A stretch of 64,000 nt of DNA from Populus alba (taxonomy: Eukaryota; Streptophyta; Magnoliopsida; Malpighiales; Salicaceae). The notes beneath the pieces are model-generated. The model was not told the origin of the DNA and ran no database searches. It saw nothing but the letters and a program-made list of their open reading frames with translations. Location of the stretch: assembly GCF_005239225.2 (NCBI RefSeq), contig NC_133298.1:2046001-2110000 (forward strand), written 5' to 3'. The translations under genes were made by a program, and so were the position numbers. Position 1 is the stretch's first letter. Every line of letters begins with the position of its first letter. Positions 9,601 through 20,688 of this stretch are shown here, one piece after another.

Positions 9601-12600
9601 CAAGTGTGAAAAATAGGACTTACCTGGCGAAGTCCTGAGGGGATGATAGAAGAAGGGCTGGAAAACTTGGTGCTTCCTGATAAGTCCCGATCATAGGATT
9701 TGAAAACTCGGTGTTTCCTGACTGCGAGGGTTGAAAACTCGAGGCTTCCCGATTGCAAGGTTGATCTTGTCATTTCTTTGGGATTTTCCTAATGTTAGGG
9801 TTCATCCCATCGTCCTTTTATTCCATGATCAAAACCGATTCTTTATTATCATCACCACCATGCTTCTTTCTTTTTCCAATATCTTGCTGGACCTCCTTAA
9901 GGATTTTCCTGTAACAATTCAAAAATATGTGCAAATTTTTTTCTTTTGTTTTTTTTTTTTTTTTTAGGTTAGATGACATGCATGCATCCTTACCTGTTTT
10001 GAAATATAGGTCCCCCCCTCTTTGATGCTCCATCGTCGTAGGGTGCCTTTGTTTTCATTCCAAAGCTTTCCTTGCTCTTTCGATGCATTGGCTCATTCAT
10101 GTGCAAGCCATCCACTCAGCTGTAAATGTAGTGCCCAACCCGGGCTGTCTTCGACAATTACTGCTTGCATCGTTCATCAAGCTTGACCCTGCCCCCAAGT
10201 GTGGTACTGCTTGATTCATCATGAAGGATTTTCTCCTGGCTTCTTCTAAGAATTATCCTCTGATTGATTGTGTGCATCATGCCAATACGCATCACAATTG
10301 TTAATCAGTCATGAACTTTCCTTTATTTGAAACAGTACTCTTTAAGTACATGTTATCATCAGCCTTCTTGGAACTCATTCAGTCATCCAATCATGCATCC
10401 CATAGCTTGCAGTACAAAGGCTCATGGTTGTATGCTCAGTGCTCTTCTCATAGACTCCTTTCAACTCTTCTAATCAGATTGTGAAAAGAAATGCCTCGGC
10501 CTCATCAATGATGCTACTTCTATCACCCATACTCATGCGGTGAAGTGCTCATCTGGCTTCAAAACAAATTGTCCCACACAGTCAGTCTTCGGGGTGGGTG
10601 CCTTTCTGACATTCATTCAATGCAGTTGCGTGGTAATGTCTGTCGATAACCATGTTTCAAAGGATGACAATATAAGATTGTCCTTCAAGTGCATCATTGT
10701 TCCACAGTCAGTCTTGGTGGTGTGCATATGTTCGATGTTCATTCAAATGCACTCACCCGATAACATCTGTCAGGAGTCATAGCCATGTTTCAGAGGGTGA
10801 CCCAAGATGGAGATATGAAAATATCCTTCAAGTGCAGCGTTGCTCATCAATTGCTGCTGAAGTTCACTGAATCATGGATTGTCTTTGAGCAACATTGCCC
10901 CAGCAATGATATGAATGCTCGTTCATCAGTTTATACTCAATGATGTTTTCCTTTGTCATTGTCAGATGATAATCATAACTTTCCGGGACTTTGATGACTC
11001 ATCATCTGATTCTTTCTTTGCCCCCAGCTGATCTGGATACTGTTTGTTTCCCTTCTTAAGGTCCATTGTATTGCCCCCAGCTGCTCAACTTTTCAAGGAG
11101 TGTCGAGGACTTCAATGTCATTTCTATCAACGATTTTGCATACTCAATCAATGTTCTTCTGTGTTTGATAATCTTCCTTGTTCTGGAATCAACTCTCATA
11201 TTTCAAAAATCATGTCTATTCAAAGTCTAGTTTGTTGAAATGAAATTAGAGATGTCCTTTTTTGGAAATCTTTTGAAAATCAAGCTTTTTGATCAAAGAC
11301 CCAACACACGTTATTCGAAATACACAGTCCTTTGATTGTCTTGTATTTTGAAAACAGAAATCGACCCGTTGTAGGATTAAAATGGCTTTTTCCATGGTTC
11401 TTTGTATCAATTTGAATCCTTGATATTGGGTATATCATTTGATGGTCTGTGATGAGGTGACATTTTTATGAATTTCAAAAACAAGATGCTCAGGCTTTAT
11501 CAAGAAAGGTTGTTTCTTAGCATTTATTTTATCAGCATGCATAATAACTAGTAGCTTAATTCATGAAGTCACGACTCTTATAGAAAAACTCTTCAAGTTT
11601 TGAGAGCGCCATTTATCGGTTCAAATTTCTTGCTTGATTAAAAAGGGCTTTTAAAAGCACGTAATGCAGGCTATGGTTCATGGCTATGAAAGAAAGGCAT
11701 TTCACAGGCTCAAATGGTGTTTGAGGGTTTCAAAGACCTAGGATCAACATCAATTATCCATCAACTCGTTTTCTATTGTTGTCTTTGTAGAGAAAACGAC
11801 ATAGAACCTTGTTAACCTCAAAGATCAGACTTCTATTAACAAAAGTCATAATGCAAATCCAACTTTCTTTGATGAATAACCAACCTTAATCACCTGATAA
11901 CATCAGAGACTTTATAATGGACACCAAAAGTCACGTTTACACCTTAGTTTTTTTTTCTGGTATTGACTTTTGTTGTGCCTTTCCTTGATTGAAATTTCTT
12001 TTGCTCTTCATAGACTTGATAGGCGTTCTCCTTCCTTTATCTTTGACTTGTATTTAAGTGAGGGCAATTTCAACTTCTTCTTTTTTCATTCTCTTTTTTT
12101 TCATAGCCTTCCTCAAAATTTTCTTATATGCCCCCAGTCTATGTGTTTTCTTTTAGCTCTCTCTCAATCATTGGACCTTTGTTTTAAGCCTTCCCCTTTA
12201 TCCATTAATTATATCAATGTCTCCAAAATATCTCTCATTTGCCCCCAGTATGGGGTGTGATCCTAGTCAGGGTTTCTTTTTTTGAAAGAAAATATTTTAC
12301 CAGGCTCAAAATGGGACTGCAAGGGATATAATCTTTAGAAAGTGAAGGGATATCAAAGATGGCCTTTTCTCATTTCAAGCAAGGTTGGTTAAAACCGATA
12401 AATTTTGACCTCATCTAGTGTAATGATTGGGACTTGTAAGAATCATGATTCACGAGTCCATAACTACCGAATCCACTACATGTCATTATGCATACTGTTA
12501 AAACTTAGCTATATGATGTGTGGTTCAGTTTCAGGGGGTATGAGTTCAAAATTGTTTGGTCACCTCATGTTATTTTCAAGTATCGAGTCATTTCTGTAAT

Positions 12601-14964
12601 CAAAACACTTTTAATCTTTCGACTTGATTAACCTTTATTGCATGTTGGAGTTTGATCAAAACATTTTGTCAAAATAAAATGTTAAACATCTGTTGATTTC
12701 AAAAACAACAAAAAGACAAAAGCAAGGCATGTTTCGTTGAAGGATGAGATGTGATATCAAAACAAAAATGCAAAATCCATAACAAAAATGCTTGACAATT
12801 TAACTCCTTCTTGGATCAGCTTCTCTGGCAATATCTATGTTTTGCCGAGCAATTCCAATCACTTGTCATTCTGAAAATGATTGATGACATTATCTTTCGC
12901 AAATTAAGCTCGACTCTTGAAACTCTTGCATCTGTTTACTAAAATGGTCGAGGACCCCACCATGACATCACATCTCTTATCTGGATTATACCACCTAGAA
13001 ATTGGTGGTTGCATGGGATTTGTCGGAGTCAAGCAAAAATTCTAGAATCTGGCAGGTGTTGGCCGACAAACATAAGTGGCAGAGGAATGTCAATCTTGGC
13101 AAAGACACTTGAGCAATTGATGCTTGAGTGAGACTTGACTAGGCAAAGTAACTGAGGTTTCTCAATCGAGAGTCATCTTCTGATGCACCTCTCATCATTG
13201 TTCTGGAATCCATGGCAGATCCTTCAATCTTTCCTCTCTTCATAGCTTGTTCAATTCTTTGGCAAATCCTCACAAGCATCATTTCAATGTTGTTGTGGTT
13301 GGTTGAGGATTGTTAGAAAACTTTCAAATAGCTTGGTAATCTTGGCAGCGCCTAGAAACTCGTAGTATCGCCGCTACCGACGTGTGGAATCACACATTGT
13401 CTCTATTGGACGAGCACCTGGTGAATCTAAAACTCCTTTGTCCCCTCTTCAATTTCTCACTGACAGTGCAGCAAACAAACACCTATAGAGGAAGTCCTGC
13501 TCTGTTGAAGTTTCAGTCTTCTTCATGTTTTTCATTCTAGGCATGTCTCTTCTCTCTACTCTTGCATTTTAATACTGACACTGTTGGAGGAAAATCATAG
13601 CTGATCTGAAACTACTATATTCCTTCTTGGATTTCCCATTTGCGGATCTACAAACAAATTCCTGCCGAAAGAGCTCTGCTACGTTGAAGTTTGAAATCTG
13701 CTCGTATTTTTCAGACCAGGTGTGGATCTTCAATGTACTAAGATGTCTCCGTGCTGAAACTGATGAGAGAAATATTTGTAGCATATGCAACTTATAAATT
13801 CCCTCTTGCATTCCCAATTTGCAGAGCCATAAATGGATTTTTATGGAGGGAGCTCTGCCACATTGAAGTTCAGTGTTTAATCATGATTTTTCAGACCATC
13901 TTGTGCTGTTGAACTGGAGTTGAGCTCATAATTGGGGTGGCTTTAAAACAGATTAATGCACCATGTACAGGAGACCGATAGTTGTTTGGTTCCATTAGAT
14001 GATGTGGAGGCGATGAACATTTAACAATGCAACTGGATAAGAACCAGAGTTGTCATCAGTTGATGACTGAAGGCGTTGTTGCTTTTGTTCATGACGAAAA
14101 AAGGAGAGATACAACTTCAATTAGATGTGAACAAGCAGTGTTCCCACAGAAGACTGTACAAATATTCTCTTTCCATTTGATGCTCAACACTTGTTTGAGC
14201 AGATCTGAGTCTAGCTACTTCACATTTAATGCTCTCAACCTTAATCTGATAATGAGCCTCTATCTGACACCTTTCTTCACCTCCATCATTTTTCTCCAAT
14301 CACGTGTAGCACAACTTGTGTGGGGGACCTACCTTTCAACCCGGTGCATGCATGATAAATGTATGAACATGTAATCTATATGATGAACTCACCCTTCGAG
14401 AGGTGACAATATGGTCATAACTCTTGTATGATGGACAAGAATCGTGATTTTTGACCAAACTCTACAATGAAAATTTTCGGAGCAACGGCCAATGTGTCAC
14501 CCACAAGTCTTGAATTCAAGATGCTTCAAGAAGGGTTTGCCCTTATGCAAAAAACGGTAGCACATACAACCTAAGAACAGGTTCTATTCATTATGTGAAC
14601 ATGGGTAGGTTTTCTATCTGGTCTCAAAAGGGTCTCATATCTGCCCAGTGACGTTCTTCGTAAAGACAGTATGGGGGCGTTGCAAGGAATGGTTAAGGCA
14701 CATATACCCACCATTACCAAGCAGGCACTCAGATATGAGTTGGATGTTTCACGCATCTGAACCCTGACCAATAGTCTTAGGGCAGATCGCTAGTTCCCCA
14801 CCTAACCTAGAAGCTTGTGTGTGCTTTTAAAAATAAATACAGGTGATGTATGAGACAATTCTATAAAATGCATGGAAATAAATATTAACAAAAAGATAAA
14901 AATGCAAAAACTTAAACACATCAAATACACAAAGCTTAGTCCAATAATGTCAGAAACAATACCT
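9601..14964 (-). other. LARD interior without recognisable genes
   Basis: No open frame here resembles gag or pol on either strand. The part 14540-14800 (- strand) matches the leader of the element at 55610-55960 (shared TCAGGGTTCAGAT and GTGAAACATCCAACT). It is thus the conserved 5' untranslated leader of the lineage. TGCCCCCAG recurs at 11019, 11072, 12129 and 12240, with a near copy at 10190. A segment near 12240-12280 matches 57785-57825 in reverse complement. Confidence 0.6.
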
Positions 14965-14982
14965 TCCCCAGTGGAGTCGCCA
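14965..14982 (-). other. Primer-binding site, tRNA-Arg type
   Basis: The - strand reads TGGCGACTCCACTGGGGA, complementary to the 3' end of a plant tRNA-Arg including CCA. It is separated from the 5' LTR by 3 nt. It fixes the element's orientation and its Tat/Ogre affinity. It is not a tRNA gene: only the 3' 18 nt match. Confidence 0.85.
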
Positions 14983-14985
14983 TTC

Positions 14986-16928
14986 TGTCGCACCCCAAAA
15001 AAAAATCTCTTAGCGCGCGGCATCGGCTGGCGATTTAAGTCTCGTTTTTGTTTGCTTGAATTTGGTTCGTTGGAGTCGCCACCTAGTAATTGATTTTGGG
15101 CTACTAGGAAACCGGATGTACTGGTCTCGTCAGAGATCCACGGGTACGGGACTGGTTGTGGTTAGGGAAGGTATTAGCACCCCTAACACACCCTACCAGA
15201 GGTAAGCTGCTTCGCGAATTTGATGTGTTAAAGAAGTTTTAATAATTGTCTTTTCATCGGAAATTAGAAATATCACTTACGTATAAGTTAATAATTCTGA
15301 ACCGAGATCCGATCAAAAATATTAAATTTCTTCTTTAATATATTTGCAATTCTATCATTAAAAAATATATACAAATAAAAAAAACAAAAATACAAGCACA
15401 CACATACACTTTCACTATTTTATTTTTGTTTCTTTTCTTTTCTTTTTCTTTTCTTTTCTTTTCTTTTCTTTTACATCCACTATACAAATACAAATTCAAA
15501 TTCAAATTCAAAATAAATAAATAAAAATTACATTAATTAATTTAAAAATTACAAAATAGTCCCTAGAACTCCAGAAATTGCAGGGAAGGACTTCTGCCAT
15601 CAGCTGGAACAGTGGCGGCGCGTCTCCCCACGCGCCACCGTCACTGGCGGGGCGTGGGTTCACGCGCCGCCGCAAGAAAAACACAGCAACAGGGGGGGCT
15701 GGATCGACTTCCTCTCAGCCTCCCAACGCCGGCGATGACCTGCAGAACAAAAAAAGGGAGCAACACAGCAGTCGATTTTAACTTTTTTCTTAGTTTTTCA
15801 GATCTGTTTTTATTCTCTCTTCACTGTTTCGGGTCTGCTTCTTCTTGTCCGATCTGGCTTCTCCTTCTCTGTTTTCAGGTGGCTGGAAGTGCGTCTGTGT
15901 TTCGGTCAATGGCTGCGCAGCTGCTGGTGTCCAAATCGTCGGCTTCAGCTGGCTTTGCTGTTGCAGTCCGCGACCACTGGAGCTATTGCGGAGATGGGCG
16001 AGGTTGCTAGCGGCGTTGAGGCGGAGGATCTGCGACCGACCAGTTGAAAGAGATGACCGGTCTTGGCTGGTCTGTGGCCGATCTGGTGGGTGTCGGTGCT
16101 GGTGCTGGTGCTGGTGCTGCTGCTACCACCGGGGGGGGGGGAACAGCTGGAGCTTGTCCGGTGTGGAGATGGCAGTGGAGAGGGGGAAACAACCGGGAAG
16201 AAGACAACGCCTCCGCTGCACAGGGCTGCTGTTTTGGCCGGTTGAGGGCTGGCTTCGGTTGCTCTTTGGCAGGGAAGAGGTGGTCGGCGGGAGGAGATGA
16301 AGGGGGTAACAGCGGCTGTGGATGAAGAGGATGAGAGGCTGAAGGAGGAAAAAAATAATCCGGGTGGATTTGGAAGGGCTGTTTGGCCGGTTTCCAAAAA
16401 AAAAAAAATTCAATTCGGGTGAGGGGCTGTGTGGGGGAGAAAAAAATGAATTGGCTCCGGCGGCTGGGAAAAAATTCAAACCAGAGGGGGGGGCGGCTGC
16501 TCTTCAAAAAAGATTAGGTTTAGGTTTTTTGTATTTTTTTGTGTTTCCAAAATTAACCCCCTCTTTTGTTTGAGTTAAAAGACCAGTATTTATAAGCAAA
16601 AATGTTGCTAGGTTTTTCAACTTGGTCCCTCAACTTCTTTCTTTTTGTAAATTTTGATTTTTCTTATTTTTTTTGTATTTTTTGAAACGAGCAATATCAA
16701 CGTCGACTCAAATACGGAAAATCAATGATTTAAAAATGACGCGTGAAAAGTCGAACACGTTTGAAAATCTTTTAACAATTTAAATTCTTTTTTTTAGACG
16801 ACGTTGAAAATGCTAAAATGATGAAAATATATTAAAAAAACATATTTTTTGGATTTTCATTGTTTTTCTCTATTTTTGGATTTTTTGAAAATATATCAAA
16901 AACATGGGTCAAAAATTGGGTAGCAACA
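14986..16928 (-). repeat. 5' LTR of the LARD
   Basis: 1943 bp, differing from the left LTR by only a few substitutions and homopolymer length changes seen by eye. This implies a recent insertion. The TATA box complement is at 16587-16596. The GC-rich leader section (15560-16510) gives overlapping frames on both strands that are composition artefacts. Confidence 0.9.
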
Positions 16929-16933
16929 AGGCT

Positions 16934-18370
16934 AAAGGTTTTTGAATCGTTAATGTTTTTTTGATGAGTAAAACCTTTAGCAATTAAGTGAGCTTTATAG
17001 AGCTCAATTCTACCAACAACATGATATTTAATCATGTACACTCAACGACTACTAACCATATTCTTCGAAGGATGAAGAGAAACTAAGGATCAAGTACCAT
17101 TGCAAAGTAAAACCTGAATTTTAGCCTCCATAGCATGATGCCAAAACTCATACATGTTATTGTCAAAAAAGGTAAAAGGTTCGTGATTAGGAGGAGAAGT
17201 TACTCAGGAAGGAGAGCGTATAAAAGGTGCCAATAATGCTTGGGATGGAGAACCATAGGGTTCTGACAAGAGACTAGAAGAGACAAAGGTAAGTCTGACC
17301 TCGAGGTCTGGTGTAGAGGATATGAATATAGGTTAACAACAAAGTTCAACCTTGTTGGAGAATTAGACAATGAGACAGACAAGGCAACAACAGAACTAGG
17401 TGGAGTAGTAGTATCAGAACCTGAAAATGGCATCCTTGAATAAGTAGAACTTGTACTTGGAGAACGAACATTAGATAAAGATGCATGAGGTGACATAGCG
17501 GCAAGGCTGGTAGGGAAGGCTAATGAGGCAAGTGAGGGAGCAGCACAGGTAGGGACTGAGTTGTAGACACATAGGAGTTAAAGGTAAGAGAGTTAAGCAA
17601 ATTGGGCAGGCTAGTAGTAACACTATAGTGGGGGAGAGGGTGTGGAAGGCGTAGCCATCTGGTCAGATTAAAAAAAAAAAAAAACATATGTTCATGAAAT
17701 CAAACATGACAATAAATGTAAATACATTGAGACGACATGTCTAAACAACGATAACCAATGTGAGAGTAGTTATAACCCAAAAACACACATGGAGAAGAAC
17801 AAAAATATAACTTATGAGCATTATATGGACAAAGAAATGAAAAGTACAGACACCCAAACATATATAAAAACCCATAATTAGGAGTATGTTGAAAAACACA
17901 CTCAAAAGGCAATTTATTCGTAACACAAGAGTAGGCATATGATTGATGATACATAGAAGTTTCAAATGCATAATTCCAAAATTGTAAGGTTGCTTTATAT
18001 CGACCTAGAAGAGTAAGATCAATTTTGACAATATGCTAATGACAATGTTTAAGAGTGATATTTTATTCATGAGTATGAGGACATATTTAGCGATGATGAA
18101 TACCAATGGTTTGAAAATAAGTGTTTAATTCCTGATATTCACCACCTCATTAGTCAAGACATATTAATTTTATGTTAAAATCAATGTTTAGTGAAAGCTT
18201 GAAAACAATGAAAATAGAGAATACATTAGATTTCACAACAAGAAGATAAAACCAAATATATTTTGTATGAGCATCCACAAAAATAACAAAATATAAAAAA
18301 ACATAAGAGCAAAACATAGGTGTAGGGTTCCAAACATCACCAAAAACTAAATCATGGGAGAACAATGAAA
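16934..18370 (-). pseudogene. Copia relic, integrase to reverse transcriptase (right half)
   Basis: Reading leftwards on the - strand: integrase core residues (LVFGDVWNPTPMF, VDAHTKYIWFY) at 18386-18150; the GFLYMFGCLYFSFLCPYNAH and CVFLGYNYSHIGYRC region at 17971-17700; a serine-rich linker (17496-17200); and KAHLIAKGFTH from the start of the reverse transcriptase (17041-16934). The rest of the reverse transcriptase continues at 6020-5700, beyond the inserted LARD. Many stops. LTRs were not identified. Confidence 0.75.
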
Positions 18371-18373
18371 ATA

Positions 18374-19165
18374 GTGTTGGTGTCAATGAAGATCTTAGTA
18401 ATGTTGGCTTTGAGTATCTTGTTGAAGGAAATGAGTATGATGGTGATATTTATAGTATGAATGATGATTATATTCCATTAGACGAGAAGTGGTTTGAATT
18501 TGTTAATGAAGATGAGGATGAATGGATTCACAACATTAATAGCAATTTTATAATGGGAAAAACATTAAATGATGCCTCTAATTTTGAGAATTAATTAAGA
18601 CTGAGTAATGAGGATAATGATGTTGATCTGAGTCATAAATCTAACAATAATGAGGATGAAACTTCTATGGGCAAGAAAATAATGTAGATCCAACCTTTTG
18701 AGTTTAAATATAAAAGATTTAGGGTTTTGGTTGATGGGTCTATTGATTTTTAATAATGTAAACTATTCATTAATGTTTATCATTTTAGGGATATGTTGAA
18801 GGAATATGAAGTTAAGTGTGGTTATAAATTTAAAAGAACTATTAATTAAAAAAATAAAGTGGGTGCATTTTGTTTAGGCATTGGCTACAAATTGAGGATT
18901 TATGCTTCTTTGTTACCTAGTAGCAAAACTTTTATGATTAAGTTATTGAGAGGTAGACATAGTTGTATTAGGTCATTACAACTAACTCAACATGGGTGGC
19001 TAAAAACTACTACCTATAGTAGATGGCGACCCTAACTTATCCAATTAATTATCCAATTAAGCTCTTGATGTTCTTTTAGATGATAAGTTTGGAATAAAGT
19101 CGTATCCAATGCAGTTGTGGAGAGTTAGAACAAAAGCTAGGGAATTTGTAGAAGACAAGAATGGA
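18374..19165 (+). pseudogene. Second MULE fragment
   Basis: Near-copy of 3878-4670: the same acidic linker (VNEDLSNVGFEYLVEGNEYD, then a shared asparagine-rich tail) and the same downstream non-coding frame. It starts abruptly at TAGTGTTGG beside the Copia relic and ends beside a LINE fragment. It lacks the N-terminal module and the catalytic core, so it is a passive relic. Confidence 0.7.
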
Positions 19166-19640
19166 TGCATAATCTCATATCCCGTGCTGAAACAACCTCC
19201 GAATAAAAGAAAACAAAGAACGACCAATAATATCCCATTAGCTTTGAAAAAAAAAAAAATAATAATGCTGTAGTCCATGCAATGCAGGTGCTTTATAAGA
19301 ATCCATAGAAAAATTACTCTTTCTACTTCATCATTAGTGATAGGCTTGGCAAGAGTGAGGAGATCACTAGAGGAAAGAGCAGGAAAATATCCGAAACACA
19401 TGCACCTAAGACCAAAGGACAATCCTTTATCAACTACTGTTTATAATAGTCTATAGCCATGATCTTCAAAACATCTACATCAGTACACCAGCTTCCATCC
19501 GCAGATTTCAACTGTAAGAGCATGGTACAATTTGGTATTTCTGTCTCCCAAACTAATGCCTTTTGATGCCACAATATCTCTTCTGGAAGCAGTAACAAAT
19601 CCAATTATTTCCGAAGCCTGGGATTCTTAATTATCTAGTA
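19165..19640 (-). pseudogene. LINE (L1-type) ORF2 reverse transcriptase fragment
   Basis: The - strand frames read LTLAKPITNDEVERVIF and then, shifted, WDIIGRSLFSFIRRLFQHGI. Both are characteristic of the plant LINE ORF2 region before and within the reverse transcriptase. A poly-A stretch on the + strand at 19247-19260 splits the frame. Short, frameshifted and dead. Confidence 0.6.
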
Positions 19641-20051
19641 ATTAAAGGATTTAAAGTTTACCTCTAGAGCTTTCTCAATACAAGTAAACGAGCCTCTGAT
19701 TATGAAAGACTTTTAGTGAAGGGTGTTTTTGTCCAATCCATATTTCGAATTATTAAAGTTACGGCATTTAAATATAGTTATGGTTAAATTAAATCACGTA
19801 TTACCTTTTCACTATTTATTTATTGCTTCAGTACCTCACCACGAACTAGTCAAAAAATAAAATTAAATTACGTAATATAAGTCTGTATTGAAAATTGAGA
19901 AACACCGGAAAATTGACTTAGGAGTAGAAATTTGGACACATCTCACCAAAATTGAACATTTGTATTATTTTCTCGTATACTCTGTTCATATTTGCAGAAA
20001 ATTCATTATAGATCTCTCTCTGTATATCTCACATATGAAGAAACATGATAG

Positions 20052-20632
20052 GATGGCAGGTGGGAAGAATCCAGAAAGAAAAGGACAAGCATGAATCTGC
20101 ATTGAAACTTGCACAGGAGCTTATAGAAAGGAACAAGCGTCATTGGTGGCAATCTATCAATGTAGTAGGTCCTAACAAAGTTACTATCGAAACCCCTGGT
20201 CAAGGAGGAAGAGGACGACAAAGCGAAGGACAAAAAGGGGGAAGAAACCCAGGGGAAGGAGGAGGAAAAGGAGTAGACCCAGGGGAAGGAGGAGGAAAAG
20301 GAGGACAACGAGTAGACCCAATCCCGTTGTTTATTGCAATTAGTAATGGAATAGAAGAGATTGCTAAAGAAATACTTGAAAAATTTCCTCAGGGTGTTGA
20401 GCTTGTTAATGAAACAGGACAGAACATAATGCATGTAGCTGTGATGCATCGACGGCTGGAGATTTACAGTTATGTAAAGAAAACGTTCAAATCAATTATG
20501 ATCAGGCTGAGTTCGAGGATCGATAATAATGGCTACACATTGTTACACCACGTTGCACACATGAAGCACTACCGCGGAGGAACCAAGCCCAGCCCTGCAC
20601 TCAAACTACAAGAAGAAATACAATGGTTCAAG
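20052..20632 (+). CDS. Ankyrin-PGG gene 2, exon 4
   Basis: 581 nt, open throughout. It begins after acceptor CATGATAG with GWQVGRIQKEKDKHESALKL, the same phase as exon 4 of the paralogue. It ends ..EIQWFK at donor AAG|GTGAGT. A Gly/Glu/Lys-rich linker (residues about 50-95 of the exon), with a 30-bp direct duplication at about 20260-20305, precedes ankyrin repeats (NGIEEIAKEILEKFPQGVEL, NIMHVAVMHRR). The upstream 90 bp match the paralogue's intron. Exon identity is clear. Whether the gene is still expressed is doubtful given the damage upstream. Confidence 0.8.
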
Positions 20633-20688
20633 GTGAGTTAGCTACTCTTGTACTATCGTAACCCCTTGCCATATTTTTATGAGATACA

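Larger units (their letters stand above)
6026..16928 (-). mobile_element. Non-autonomous Tat/Ogre-like LTR retrotransposon (LARD), complete
   Basis: Two near-identical LTRs (6026-7964 and 14986-16928) start TGTCGCACCCC and end GTAGCAACA. They are flanked by a perfect 5-bp target duplication AGGCT (6021-6025, 16929-16933). On the + strand TCCCCAGTGGAGTCGCCA (14965-14982) lies 3 nt from the right LTR. Its reverse complement is a tRNA-Arg primer-binding site, as in Ogre/Tat Gypsy elements, so the element runs on the - strand. The polypurine tract is the complement of 7965-7980 (GTAAAGAGGGGGCATC). The 7-kb interior has no recognisable gag, protease, reverse transcriptase or integrase. It is thus a large non-coding derivative that must have used proteins from another element. 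It inserted into a Copia reverse transcriptase. Confidence 0.9.

Noticed and set aside
14965..14982. tRNA-Arg gene
   Set aside because: Only the 3' 18 nt match and no cloverleaf can be built. Position next to the LTR makes it a primer-binding site.
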